Assembly: GCA_934661375.1 (NCBI GenBank)
Contig: CAKUJH010000026.1
Span: forward strand, 1-50,764
Direction: 5' to 3'
Source: an uncultured Victivallales bacterium
Lineage (GTDB): Bacteria; Verrucomicrobiota; Lentisphaeria; Victivallales; UBA1829
Length of the DNA stretch: 50,764 bases
This document shows positions 1 through 7,053 of this stretch, piece by piece. How positions within the stretch are numbered: the stretch's first letter is position 1; each line of letters begins with the position of its first letter. A program made the translations under genes and the position numbers. A model generated the notes under the pieces. That model was not told the origin of the DNA. It made no database searches and saw only the letters and a list, made by a program, of their open reading frames with translations.

Positions 1-176
1 CCTACAACTTGTCTACACTTTTTTGGAGACGAGCCGAAAAATTTTTTGTGCATGGCATTGACTGCCAGCCCGTATACCTGAATGCGCGTTAGCCGTTTTT
101 CAGGGTCAAATGCCCTGATTTCCTCGACTTTCTTTGCTGTTTCGGGAGCAACCCGAATCAAAACCGTTTCTTTCAT
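1..176 (-). CDS. Small ribbon-helix-helix-like protein, partial (runs off the left edge)
   Basis: An open frame of 58 codons runs leftward from an ATG at 176 and leaves the window without a stop. A strong ribosome binding site, AGGAGGAGAT, sits directly upstream. The protein begins MKETVLIRVAPETAKKVEE, a short strand followed by an amphipathic helix, as in ribbon-helix-helix DNA-binding proteins; that assignment is inference from this pattern alone. It is divergent from the HTH gene at 295 and shares a switch region with it that carries a consensus promoter and an inverted repeat. It could be a transcriptional repressor or an antitoxin of the integrated element. The C-terminal part is not visible. 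Confidence 0.6.
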   Translation of the reverse strand, partial: MKETVLIRVAPETAKKVEEIRAFDPEKRLTRIQVYGLAVNAMHKKFFGSSPKKCRQVV

Positions 177-196
177 ATCTCCTCCTTTTCCAGACA

Positions 197-224
197 ATAT
201 ATCAACACTTTTTTGTTTTTCAAG
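197..224 (-). promoter_or_regulatory. Sigma70-type promoter for the leftward small regulator gene
   Basis: Reading the minus strand, TTGAAA (219-224) and TATATT (197-202) are separated by 16 bp. The ATG of the leftward gene lies about 20 bp downstream of the -10 box. Confidence 0.6.
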
Positions 225-229
225 TGTTC
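205..229. promoter_or_regulatory. Inverted repeat in the divergent switch region (candidate operator)
   Basis: AACACTT (205-211) and AAGTGTT (223-229) form a 7-bp inverted repeat with an 11-nt centre. It covers most of the spacer and the -35 box of the leftward promoter, which is where a repressor encoded by one of the two flanking genes would be expected to bind. Confidence 0.45.
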
Positions 230-244
230 TTTCAAACTTTTTTG

Positions 245-272
245 TTGATTTTTTGTTGCGACGCATTATTTT
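245..272 (+). promoter_or_regulatory. Sigma70-type promoter for the rightward HTH gene
   Basis: TTGATT (245-250) and TATTTT (267-272) are spaced by 16 bp, 22 bp upstream of the ATG at 295. It is divergent from the promoter at 197-224. Confidence 0.5.
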
Positions 273-294
273 ATAGGTAAACGGAGGAAAAACG

Positions 295-657
295 ATGATC
301 ATTTTGAATGATGCAATGCGGAAAGCAATCTCTGATGCTGTAAATGACACGGCTGGCGGTCAGGCGGAACTGGCACGCAAAACCAATGTCTTTCAGCAGA
401 ACTTTTCACGTTACATTTCCGGGCAGACAACAAAAATCAGTGAGAGGATGTGGCAGCAGATTTATCCTTACCTGAAAAAGTATCTTCCGGACGGGTATGA
501 GCCGGACGGTTTGTCTGCAAGCGGAATTACCGTCAACATTCAAAAAGATTACCGGAGTTCCTTGAAATATTGCATGACGGTATTGAATCAGGATGCTATC
601 CCGGACAAGGTTAAAGTGGATCTGGTCCGGCAGTACATAGAAAGCATTTTGAAATAA
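295..657 (+). CDS. Cro/CI-like helix-turn-helix protein of the integrated element
   Basis: The 120-residue protein starts at an ATG preceded by GGAGGAAAAACG. Residues about 10-60 look like a short Cro-type helix-turn-helix: a helix with QAELARKT, a turn, then QQNFSRYISGQ, where the recognition helix would lie. The C-terminal half is probably helical and contains no recognisable catalytic motif. It is divergent from the ribbon-helix-helix-like gene and two genes upstream of the integrase, an arrangement typical of phage or integrative-element control regions. A role in regulating integration or maintenance is inference. Confidence 0.7.
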   Translation: MIILNDAMRKAISDAVNDTAGGQAELARKTNVFQQNFSRYISGQTTKISERMWQQIYPYLKKYLPDGYEPDGLSASGITVNIQKDYRSSLKYCMTVLNQDAIPDKVKVDLVRQYIESILK

Positions 658-748
658 ACAGGCAACGCGGAAAAGACGGCCGCTTTTCCTGCGAAGCCGG
701 AAGAAGAACAGAAAAAACATAAAAACAATGAATCAGAAGGAGAGAATC

Positions 749-982
749 ATGGAAAAAGGAATGAACAGTGCCATCGACCAGAACAACCGTAACATTGCGG
801 CGGATTGTCCGGAAATGACACTCTCCGACACATGCAGCCGGATCACGCTGAACAGCGGCGCGGTCCTGAACATCATCGAATCCGAATCGGCTTGTTTCAG
901 ACACCTGGTCCGGGATCTGCTGGCGAACAGCAATCTGTCCGACGCGCAGTTCAGGCACATGGTGCGGACCATCGCAGGATAA
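749..982 (+). CDS. Small hypothetical protein of the integrated element (77 aa)
   Basis: The ATG at 749 is chosen over the in-frame ATG at 728 because AGAAGGAGAGA lies immediately upstream of 749. The product is small, polar and soluble, with two adjacent predicted helices near the C-terminus (FRHLVRDLLANSNLSDAQF). I do not recognise a family. It lies between the HTH gene and the integrase on the same strand and is probably cotranscribed with one of them. Confidence 0.5.
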   Translation: MEKGMNSAIDQNNRNIAADCPEMTLSDTCSRITLNSGAVLNIIESESACFRHLVRDLLANSNLSDAQFRHMVRTIAG

Positions 983-1064
983 AACGGAAACGGAAACGGA
1001 AATCACGTCCGGCGGAATTCACCGTCGGACTTCAGGGATAAAGAAAATGATACAGGGGGAAATC

Positions 1065-1220
1065 ATGAACAGAAACACGATCACAATGACAGCAGCGGCA
1101 GTATCAGATACAAGCGGAAAGACAGAAAATCCGGCGGCACTCCGGTTTCCCGTAGTCTTCGTTTGTCCCGGCCATGACTGCCAGCCGTCATTCTGGATGA
1201 GACATCATGGCTGTACGTAA
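1065..1220 (+). CDS. Very small ORF overlapping the integrase start (51 aa)
   Basis: The frame has an ATG preceded by CAGGGGGAAATC and ends in a TAA inside the integrase gene, overlapping its start by 14 bp. Such overlap is typical of translationally coupled genes. The product ends with a short Cys/His-rich stretch (CPGHDCQ, then RHHGC). No family is recognised. It might be a small excisionase-like or leader peptide, but nothing in the sequence proves that. Confidence 0.35.
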   Translation: MNRNTITMTAAAVSDTSGKTENPAALRFPVVFVCPGHDCQPSFWMRHHGCT

Positions 1221-2307
1221 GATAAAAAACTTCTGGTATTCCTATTTCCGCGATGAAAACGGCGTATTGCGGACGCGTTCCACTGGCTGTACCGACCGTG
1301 CGGATGCGGAAAAAATTGATTCGCAGTACCGGTCAACCGTCGGAATGCGCCGCCAGTATAAAAAAATTCTGAAAAACGCCGATCCTGATTTCGTCCGGAA
1401 AGCGGAAGAAATCATGAAAATGGAAAGCCATCCGCAGGTACAGCGCGTCGCTCACAAACGCGGTACGCTTGCCTTGTCGGAAATGCTGGAGAAAGCAAAA
1501 TCCAAACGCCCCTTGTCAGGAGACCATGAACGCGCGTGGAAATATTTCTGCAAAGGGGTTGATGTCCGGTTCGCGGACGAGGTAACCCCGGCAATCTGTC
1601 AGAAGTATCTCGACAGCCAGTTTGGCGACAAATCCGCGAAAACATGGAATAACAACAAAGCTGCCCTGAATATGATTTTCCGCTTGTGCATGGTCGAAGC
1701 GAATATAACCATGTCTCCGTTCCAGCCGATTATGAACAAGGCATTGACCGATGTAAAATCTCATCGAAACCTTACCGATGCTGAAATTACTTTGATTCTG
1801 GAAAAAGGAGACTTGCAAATCCGGATCATGACCATGCTTGCCCGCTGGACTGCGCAGCGTCTGGAAACCTGCGCCCGGATGACCTGGAACGACTTCGATT
1901 TTGAAAAGAAAATATTCCTGATAAAGCCGGGTAAAACTTCGCGGTTCAATAAGTTTGTCTGCGTCCCTTTATTCTCTCCTCTGGAACGCTTTCTGAAAGA
2001 ACTTGAACCGCAGGTGAAAGACAAATCCGCTCCATTGGTGAATGTGGCCGGCTGGGCAAGCAACAAAGGTTTTTCAAGGAAGTTCATGCGATTTTTGGAG
2101 AAATTGAAAATCTGTGATTCGGCGGATGGTTGCGCAACGTTCCATTCCATTCGAGGCACGGCAATAACATGGATGAAAGATGCAGGCTTGTCCGCAGACA
2201 TCCGACGAGCCATCACAGGGCATTCCAGTTTAACCACGGAGGACATATATGCAAGGTCAATAAAAGGAGTATCGGATGCGGCGAAAGTAATCAATAAATG
2301 TATGTAA
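1207..2307 (+). CDS. Tyrosine recombinase / phage-type integrase
   Basis: The 366-residue protein has the layout of site-specific tyrosine recombinases: an N-terminal arm-binding region, a core-binding helical region at about 90-180, and a catalytic domain from about 185. The catalytic residues are visible: Arg218 (TAQRLETC), a likely Lys243, His313-x-x-Arg316 (FHSIRGTA), His339 (ITGHSS) and nucleophile Tyr348 (EDIYARS). The gene ends 33 bp before a tRNA/tmRNA 3'-end sequence, the usual position next to the attachment site. It would integrate and excise the element lying to the left of the window edge. A preceding small ORF overlaps its start. Confidence 0.95.
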   Translation: MAVRKIKNFWYSYFRDENGVLRTRSTGCTDRADAEKIDSQYRSTVGMRRQYKKILKNADPDFVRKAEEIMKMESHPQVQRVAHKRGTLALSEMLEKAKSKRPLSGDHERAWKYFCKGVDVRFADEVTPAICQKYLDSQFGDKSAKTWNNNKAALNMIFRLCMVEANITMSPFQPIMNKALTDVKSHRNLTDAEITLILEKGDLQIRIMTMLARWTAQRLETCARMTWNDFDFEKKIFLIKPGKTSRFNKFVCVPLFSPLERFLKELEPQVKDKSAPLVNVAGWASNKGFSRKFMRFLEKLKICDSADGCATFHSIRGTAITWMKDAGLSADIRRAITGHSSLTTEDIYARSIKGVSDAAKVINKCM

Positions 2308-2329
2308 TATCGTATGTAATCATACATTT
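2296..2329. repeat. Inverted repeats between integrase and attachment site
   Basis: AAATGTATG (2296-2304) pairs with CATACATTT (2321-2329), and a nested GTATG-TAAT-CATAC hairpin lies at 2312-2325. The repeat overlaps the integrase stop codon. It may be an integrase arm site or a weak terminator; the sequence does not decide between these. Confidence 0.45.
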
Positions 2330-2340
2330 TAAGGCGGAAA

Positions 2341-2369
2341 AATGGGTTCGAATCCCATCTGCTCCACCA
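2341..2369 (+). other. Attachment-site remnant: 3' end of a tRNA or tmRNA gene
   Basis: This stretch contains a complete T arm (stem ATGGG/CCCAT, loop TTCGAAT), a 7-nt acceptor strand CTGCTCC and ACCA. No matching D arm, anticodon arm or GGAGCAG/GGGGCAG 5' acceptor strand lies upstream; the integrase gene does. It is therefore a duplicated 3' end, as left by integration into a tRNA or tmRNA gene. The GCTCCACCA ending resembles tmRNA (ssrA), but a tRNA is equally possible. Confidence 0.75.
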
Positions 2370-2735
2370 TTCTACACTACTACTCATAATTAATTTCATT
2401 TTGAATTTAATTCGTGTTTCAGTCCGTTCTACGCATTCAAGGGTTTCAATGGTTGACATAATCAAATTACGTTTCGTCTCAACATCCAGGCATAATGATA
2501 CTTTTGCAAACTTATTTCAGCGATTCTAAAGATTTTTTTTGAATGATACTTGTCAGACTAAACGCACACCTCTTCTTTTTTGTCTGTGCGTTTACTTTGA
2601 CAAGTAGCAAGGCGAATTTTTTTTTTTGAAAAAAATCAAAAAATAAATTTCCTTTTTTGAAAACCGTGCTATATTGGTTCAGTTCAATAATATGTTTTCC
2701 TTTTATTTAACAATGAAAAAACAGGAAAGAACACA
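2370..2735. other. Non-coding AT-rich interval between element end and ackA
   Basis: No credible gene is seen. The interval contains a two-part hairpin (2548-2605), a long T run (from about 2617) and a TATATT -10-like box at 2670-2675 without a good -35. The ackA ribosome binding site (CAGGAAAGAACACA) is at its right end. Confidence 0.6.
2548..2605. repeat. Bipartite long inverted repeat / hairpin
   Basis: ACTTGTCA (2548-2555) pairs with TGACAAGT (2598-2605), and TAAACGCACA (2559-2568) pairs with TGTGCGTTTA (2585-2594). They are separated by symmetrical 3-nt internal bulges, with a pyrimidine-rich 16-nt loop. Eighteen base pairs are perfect. A T run begins about 11 nt after the stem. It could act as a terminator, an operator or part of a miniature element. 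Confidence 0.6.
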
Positions 2736-3941
2736 ATGAAAGTATTGGTTATCAATGCCGGCAGCTCATCGCTGAAATTCACGCTTTTCGATATGGAGAA
2801 AGGCGAAGAAAAAGTCATTGCCTCCGGACAGGTCGAACGCGTCGGCACCGACACCCCGAATCTGATTTACAAACGTCCCGACGGCTTCAAGTCGGAAGAA
2901 TCTCCGAAAGTCCGCAATCACGGCGATGCGCTGAAAGCGGTTTGCGCCAAACTGTGCGATCCGGAAGTCGGCGTGCTGAAAAGCCCGTCGGAAGTTACCG
3001 CGATCGGGCACCGCGTGCTGCATGGCGGCGAAAAAATCACCATGCCCGTGAAAGTCGACGCACAGGTGAAGGACATCATCCGCGAATGCTTCCCGCTCGG
3101 ACCTCTGCACAACCCCGCCAACCTGATGGGAATCGAAGCCTGTGAGGAAATCTTCAAGTCCGTTCCGAATGTGGCGGTGTTCGATACGCAGTTCCACCAG
3201 ACCATGCCGCCGGAAGCGTATCTCTATGCCATTCCGTATGATTACTACAAAAAATACGGCATCCGCAAATACGGTTTCCATGGAACCAGCCATCACTTTG
3301 TGACGAATTCCACAGCGGAATTTCTCGGCAAGAAACTGGAAGACCTGAATATCATCACCGCTCACCTGGGCAACGGCTGCAGCATGGCAGCGGTCAAAAA
3401 CGGCAAAGTCATTGATACCACCATGGGACTTACCCCGCTGGAAGGTCTGATGATGGGAACCCGCAGCGGCGACATGGATCCCGCGGCGGTGATCCGTATG
3501 GTTCAGCTGGGCAGCACGCCGGCGGAAGTGGATACCATTCTGAACAAGAAATCCGGTCTGTTCGGCGTTGCCGGCATCAACAGCGGCGACATGCGCGACA
3601 TTCAGGCTGCCGCCAACAAAGGCGAAGGCAATGCGGAACTTGCGCTGAAAATGTTCATCCGTCGGGTGGTCAAATATATTGGTGCGTACTATGTGCTGAT
3701 CGGTAAACCCGATGCTCTGGTGTTTACCGGCGGTATCGGCGAACATTCTCCCGAAATCCGTAAAGAGGTCATCAACGGCATTTCTTCTCTGGGAATCAAG
3801 GTGGACGAAGCCGCCAATGCTTCTCTGCACAGCAAAGGCGTGATTTCCACGGCGGACAGCCAGTGGAAGGCGATTGTCATGCCGACCAATGAGGAGCTGA
3901 TGATTGCCCGCAATACGCTGGAAGTTCTGAACCTCAAGTGA
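2736..3941 (+). CDS. ackA: Acetate kinase
   Basis: The enzyme interconverts acetate plus ATP and acetyl phosphate plus ADP in the cytoplasm, giving ATP during fermentation. At 401 residues it has normal family length. The ASKHA-fold signatures are present in order: NAGSSSLK at residues 7-14, GHRVLHGG, FHGTSHHFV, the adenosine-binding LGNGCSMAA, GTRSGDMDP, and FTGGIGEHS near the C-terminus. The ATG follows CAGGAAAGAACACA. No phosphotransacetylase gene is adjacent. An intrinsic terminator follows at 3982, so the gene appears to be monocistronic. Confidence 0.97.
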   Translation: MKVLVINAGSSSLKFTLFDMEKGEEKVIASGQVERVGTDTPNLIYKRPDGFKSEESPKVRNHGDALKAVCAKLCDPEVGVLKSPSEVTAIGHRVLHGGEKITMPVKVDAQVKDIIRECFPLGPLHNPANLMGIEACEEIFKSVPNVAVFDTQFHQTMPPEAYLYAIPYDYYKKYGIRKYGFHGTSHHFVTNSTAEFLGKKLEDLNIITAHLGNGCSMAAVKNGKVIDTTMGLTPLEGLMMGTRSGDMDPAAVIRMVQLGSTPAEVDTILNKKSGLFGVAGINSGDMRDIQAAANKGEGNAELALKMFIRRVVKYIGAYYVLIGKPDALVFTGGIGEHSPEIRKEVINGISSLGIKVDEAANASLHSKGVISTADSQWKAIVMPTNEELMIARNTLEVLNLK

Positions 3942-3981
3942 ATCGGACCGCAAGTGCCGGTGTTTCCGGCATTTGCATCCG

Positions 3982-4018
3982 CGGGGAAATGGATTTCGGC
4001 TCTTTCCCTGTTTTTTTT
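3982..4018 (+). terminator. Intrinsic terminator after ackA
   Basis: CGGGGAAA (3982-3989) pairs with TTTCCCTG (4003-4010), with one G-U pair, and is followed by eight T residues. It separates ackA from the purA promoter just downstream. Confidence 0.75.
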
Positions 4019-4030
4019 GCGGATCCAAGG

Positions 4031-4058
4031 TTGAAAAATCCGAAGAAGCAAGTATAGT
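4031..4058 (+). promoter_or_regulatory. Sigma70-type promoter of purA-rodA
   Basis: TTGAAA (4031-4036) and TATAGT (4053-4058) have a 16-bp spacer. Transcription would begin near 4065, which supports the purA start at 4114 over any in-frame codon further upstream. Confidence 0.75.
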
Positions 4059-4113
4059 GTTGTTTCGCAAAAATGAAACCAGGTTCTTAACAAAACGAAT
4101 TGGAAACAGAAAA

Positions 4114-5385
4114 ATGTCAGTCAGTGTTTTAGTTGGAATGCAGTGGGGCGATGAAGGCAAGGGAAAAATCATCGACGTGCTCACCCGCGACGCCGAAATG
4201 GTGATCCGCTATCAGGGCGGCAACAATGCCGGGCATACGGTGGAAATAGGCTCAGAAAAATTTGTTCTTCACCTGATACCATCCGGTATTCTGCATCCCG
4301 GCACGGACTGCATTATCGGCAACGGGGTGGTGGTTGATCCCATCGAACTCAAAAAGGAAATGGAAAGTCTGACCGCCCGCGGCATTTCCGTGGAAAAACT
4401 GCAGGTTTCCTCCCGCTGTCATTTGATCATGCCCTGGCACAAACTGCTGGACGCTTTCAAGGAAATGAAGGCGGATCCGGGCAAGAAAATCGGCACAACC
4501 ATGCGCGGCATCGGTCCGGCGTATACCGCCAAAATGGCGCGGACGGGTCTGCGTGCCGTGGAAATTGCCGACAAGGCGCGTTTTGAAGAACATTTCCGCG
4601 CGGAAGCCGCGTCCTATAATGAAACGTATGTTCCGCTGGGCGCGACAGCTCTGGATGCCGACAAGGCTTTTGCCGAAGTCTGGGCGGCGTGCGAATATCT
4701 GAAACCTTACATTCAGGATTCCGTGGCGTCTGTTCAGCAGGCAATCAAAGCCGACAGGAAAATTCTGCTGGAAGGAGCGCAGGGGGCTTTTCTGGACATT
4801 GACCACGGAACCTATCCGTTTGTTACCAGCAGCAGTACCACCAGCGGCGGAGCCTGTCCCGGAACCGGCATTCCTCCGCGCGCCATCGATTGTGTGTGGG
4901 GCGTCATCAAGGCGTACACCACCCGCGTGGGCGAAGGTCCTTTCCCGACGGAACTCAAAAATGCCGAAGGCGACGAACTCCGCAACAAAGGCGGTGAATT
5001 CGGTGCAACGACCGGACGTCCCCGCCGCTGCGGCTGGCTGGACATTGTCGCCTGCCGTCACAGCTGTTTCATCAACGGCGTGGATTTCCTTGCCGTGACC
5101 AAGCTGGACGTGCTGGATGATCTGGACACGGTCAAGTTCTGCACCGCGTACAAGATTGATGGAAAAATCACGGAGTATTTCCCGGCGGACACCGAAGCGC
5201 TGGAACGCGTCGAACCGGTTTATGAATCCATGCCTGGCTGGAAACAGTCCACCACAAATGCGCAGTGCTGGGATGACCTTCCGGAAAATGCGCAGCTGTA
5301 TCTGCTCCGCATGGCCGAACTGCTGGAAACGAAAATCGGCATTGTGTCTGTCGGGCCGAAGCGCGCCCAGACTTTTGAACGGTGA
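4114..5385 (+). CDS. purA: Adenylosuccinate synthetase
   Basis: It catalyses GTP-dependent condensation of IMP and aspartate to adenylosuccinate, the first committed step to AMP. The 423-residue product has the expected length. It opens with the P-loop-like GMQWGDEGKGK, continues with YQGGNNAGHTV and IGTTMRGIGPAY, and has TTTGRPRRCGWLD-type residues near the nucleotide-binding end (GATTGRPRRCGWLD). The ATG at 4114 is chosen because the upstream promoter rules out longer forms and the alignment begins here. rodA follows after 24 bp, probably in the same transcript. Confidence 0.97.
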   Translation: MSVSVLVGMQWGDEGKGKIIDVLTRDAEMVIRYQGGNNAGHTVEIGSEKFVLHLIPSGILHPGTDCIIGNGVVVDPIELKKEMESLTARGISVEKLQVSSRCHLIMPWHKLLDAFKEMKADPGKKIGTTMRGIGPAYTAKMARTGLRAVEIADKARFEEHFRAEAASYNETYVPLGATALDADKAFAEVWAACEYLKPYIQDSVASVQQAIKADRKILLEGAQGAFLDIDHGTYPFVTSSSTTSGGACPGTGIPPRAIDCVWGVIKAYTTRVGEGPFPTELKNAEGDELRNKGGEFGATTGRPRRCGWLDIVACRHSCFINGVDFLAVTKLDVLDDLDTVKFCTAYKIDGKITEYFPADTEALERVEPVYESMPGWKQSTTNAQCWDDLPENAQLYLLRMAELLETKIGIVSVGPKRAQTFER

Positions 5386-5409
5386 TCTTTCAGATTCCGG
5401 AGAAATGCC

Positions 5410-6612
5410 GTGAAGCAGTCGCCTCTGCTGGTCGTGAAACCGGAAATACGGGATGATTCCGTTTCCGGTTCTTCTCCGGCGGGATTTTTCCGGCATCTGT
5501 TTTCGGCTTTCATTTTCCGGACGGACTGGCTTCAGATACTGCCGGCGGTGATCCTGCTGGCAGTCGGAGCTTTGTTCATTTACGGAACCGGACAGCAGAT
5601 CGGCGGTTTTGCGGCGGCGACATTCTGGAAGCGGCATTTGATTTACATGGCGGTCGGCGGCGGAGTCTGGCTGATTTTTTCTCTGCTGGATTACCGATGG
5701 TGCGGACCGTTTTCCGTAGTGCTGTATGTGATTTCCCTGCTGTTGCTGGTTGCAGTGCTTTTTATCGGGAAAAAATATTTCGGCGCGCGCAGCTGGCTGG
5801 AGTTCGGTCCCCTCAACTTTCAGCCGTCGGAGCTGGCGAAATTCGCACTGGTTGTTTTGAGCGCGTGGGTCCTGTCGTGGAAAAAAGTGAATGTCAACAA
5901 GCCGCTTTGGCTGGGGTTGATTCTGGTCCTGCTGCTGATTCCGGCGGGTCTGACCCGTCTTCAGCCGGACCTGGGTACGGCTCTGGCGATGATTCCGCCG
6001 GTCGGAGCCATGGTTTTCATCGCGCGTCTGAAATGGCGTTACATGGCGGTGATTCTGGTGATCAGCGCGGTCTGCATTCCCGTTGCCTATTATTCGCTGA
6101 AACCGTATCAGAAGGAACGGATACTGGTTTTCTTTGATCCCGGACGCGATCCTTCGAACCGGGGCTGGAATCAGCTTCAGGCGGAAATGACCACCGGGGA
6201 CGGCGGGCTGACCGGCAAAGGATTCATGAACGGCACGCACAATATGCTGGGTTATCTGCCGCAGAAAGTGTCCAATTCCGACTTCATTTTCCCCGTGATT
6301 GCGGAAGAGACCGGATTCCTCGGTTCGCTGGGACTGCTGTTCATGTACCTGCTGCTGATGCTTTCCATTTTCCGGACGGCTCTGCTGGCTCCGGATGGGT
6401 TCGGGCGTTATCTGTGTATCGGGATCGCTTTTCTGCTGTTTTTCCATGTGTTCATCAACATCGGCATGTGTGTGCGGCTGTGTCCGGTGACGGGTCTGCC
6501 GCTGCCGCTGGTGAGTTACGGCGGAACTTTTCTGGTGACAACCCTGGCGTATCTGGGAATCGTGCATTCGGTCTACGGACACCGGGAACGAAAAAGCATT
6601 TTTGATCTGTAA
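5410..6612 (+). CDS. rodA: RodA/FtsW-family peptidoglycan glycosyltransferase (SEDS protein)
   Basis: SEDS proteins polymerise lipid II into glycan strands; RodA serves lateral wall synthesis. The 400-residue protein is strongly hydrophobic with about ten membrane segments. Family signatures are visible: LQPDLGTAL, GWNQLQAEMTTGDGGLTGKG with HNMLGYLPQKVSNSDFIFPV (periplasmic loop), VIAEETGFLG, and PLPLVSYGGTF near the C-terminus. Translation starts at a GTG after CCGGAGAAATGCC. A short polar N-terminus precedes the first segment. The RodA rather than FtsW assignment rests on overall resemblance and on the absence of division genes nearby. Confidence 0.88.
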   Translation: MKQSPLLVVKPEIRDDSVSGSSPAGFFRHLFSAFIFRTDWLQILPAVILLAVGALFIYGTGQQIGGFAAATFWKRHLIYMAVGGGVWLIFSLLDYRWCGPFSVVLYVISLLLLVAVLFIGKKYFGARSWLEFGPLNFQPSELAKFALVVLSAWVLSWKKVNVNKPLWLGLILVLLLIPAGLTRLQPDLGTALAMIPPVGAMVFIARLKWRYMAVILVISAVCIPVAYYSLKPYQKERILVFFDPGRDPSNRGWNQLQAEMTTGDGGLTGKGFMNGTHNMLGYLPQKVSNSDFIFPVIAEETGFLGSLGLLFMYLLLMLSIFRTALLAPDGFGRYLCIGIAFLLFFHVFINIGMCVRLCPVTGLPLPLVSYGGTFLVTTLAYLGIVHSVYGHRERKSIFDL

Positions 6613-6627
6613 AACGGAAATTCGGAT

Positions 6628-6655
6628 TTGCATGTTGCCGTTTTAGTGATATAGT
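6628..6655 (+). promoter_or_regulatory. Sigma70-type promoter for the envelope-protein genes
   Basis: TTGCAT (6628-6633) and TATAGT (6650-6655) are spaced by 16 bp. The ATG at 6665 is only 10 bp from the -10 box, so the leader would be very short or absent. Confidence 0.55.
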
Positions 6656-6664
6656 AAGGGTATT

Positions 6665-7021
6665 ATGAAAAAATCAATACTGAAAAAACTGACTGTTCTG
6701 CTGTGCGCCGGAGCCATGACTTCGGTGCTGTCGTCCTGTTTTTATTTTGAAATCGAACGCAATCAGCAGAATCTGGCGAAAATCCGCAAAGGCATGACCA
6801 AAGCGCAGGTGCTGGAAATCATGGGCGAACCCGTCAAAGGGGAAGCCTACTGTTCGGATAAGGTGTTTTATTATTATACGCGCCAATGCTGGATGGACGG
6901 TCTGGTCACGCGGGATGAATGCACGCCGATCGCATTCGACGATTTCGACCGTGTCAGAGGCTGGGGACCGGAATTCAACACCGGCGTCTATGATTTTCTG
7001 TCTGAATCCGGACAGCAATGA
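6665..7021 (+). CDS. BamE/SmpA-like small lipoprotein
   Basis: The 118-residue protein has a lipoprotein signal peptide ending in a lipobox (VLSSC, Cys at about residue 25) and then the segment IRKGMTKAQVLEIMGEP. The latter is the core of the SmpA/OmlA (BamE-like) fold. This fold occurs in outer-membrane-associated lipoproteins. Whether this copy works with the BAM complex cannot be told, since many small lipoproteins share the fold. The promoter -10 box lies 10 bp upstream of the ATG and no good ribosome binding site is present, so translation may be leaderless. The next gene follows after 32 bp. Confidence 0.65.
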   Translation: MKKSILKKLTVLLCAGAMTSVLSSCFYFEIERNQQNLAKIRKGMTKAQVLEIMGEPVKGEAYCSDKVFYYYTRQCWMDGLVTRDECTPIAFDDFDRVRGWGPEFNTGVYDFLSESGQQ

Positions 7022-7053
7022 CGCCGGGAAATGCAACGGAAAACGGAGGTTTC

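Noticed and set aside
984..1004. Tandem CGGAAA repeats
   Set aside because: Only three short units in a gene gap, with no partner repeats. This is too little to call a functional repeat.
1761..2465. A minus-strand frame crossing the integrase and the attachment site
   Set aside because: It reads through a tRNA-like sequence and against the integrase, with no ribosome binding site.
2657..2696. A full sigma70 promoter for ackA
   Set aside because: TATATT at 2670 is fair, but no -35 lies at 16-18 bp, and TTGAAA at 2657 has no -10 at the right distance. I could not assign a promoter.
4252..6633. A 793-codon open frame on the minus strand, opposite purA and rodA
   Set aside because: It spans two unrelated genes on the other strand, is full of His, Arg and Gln, and shows no domain.
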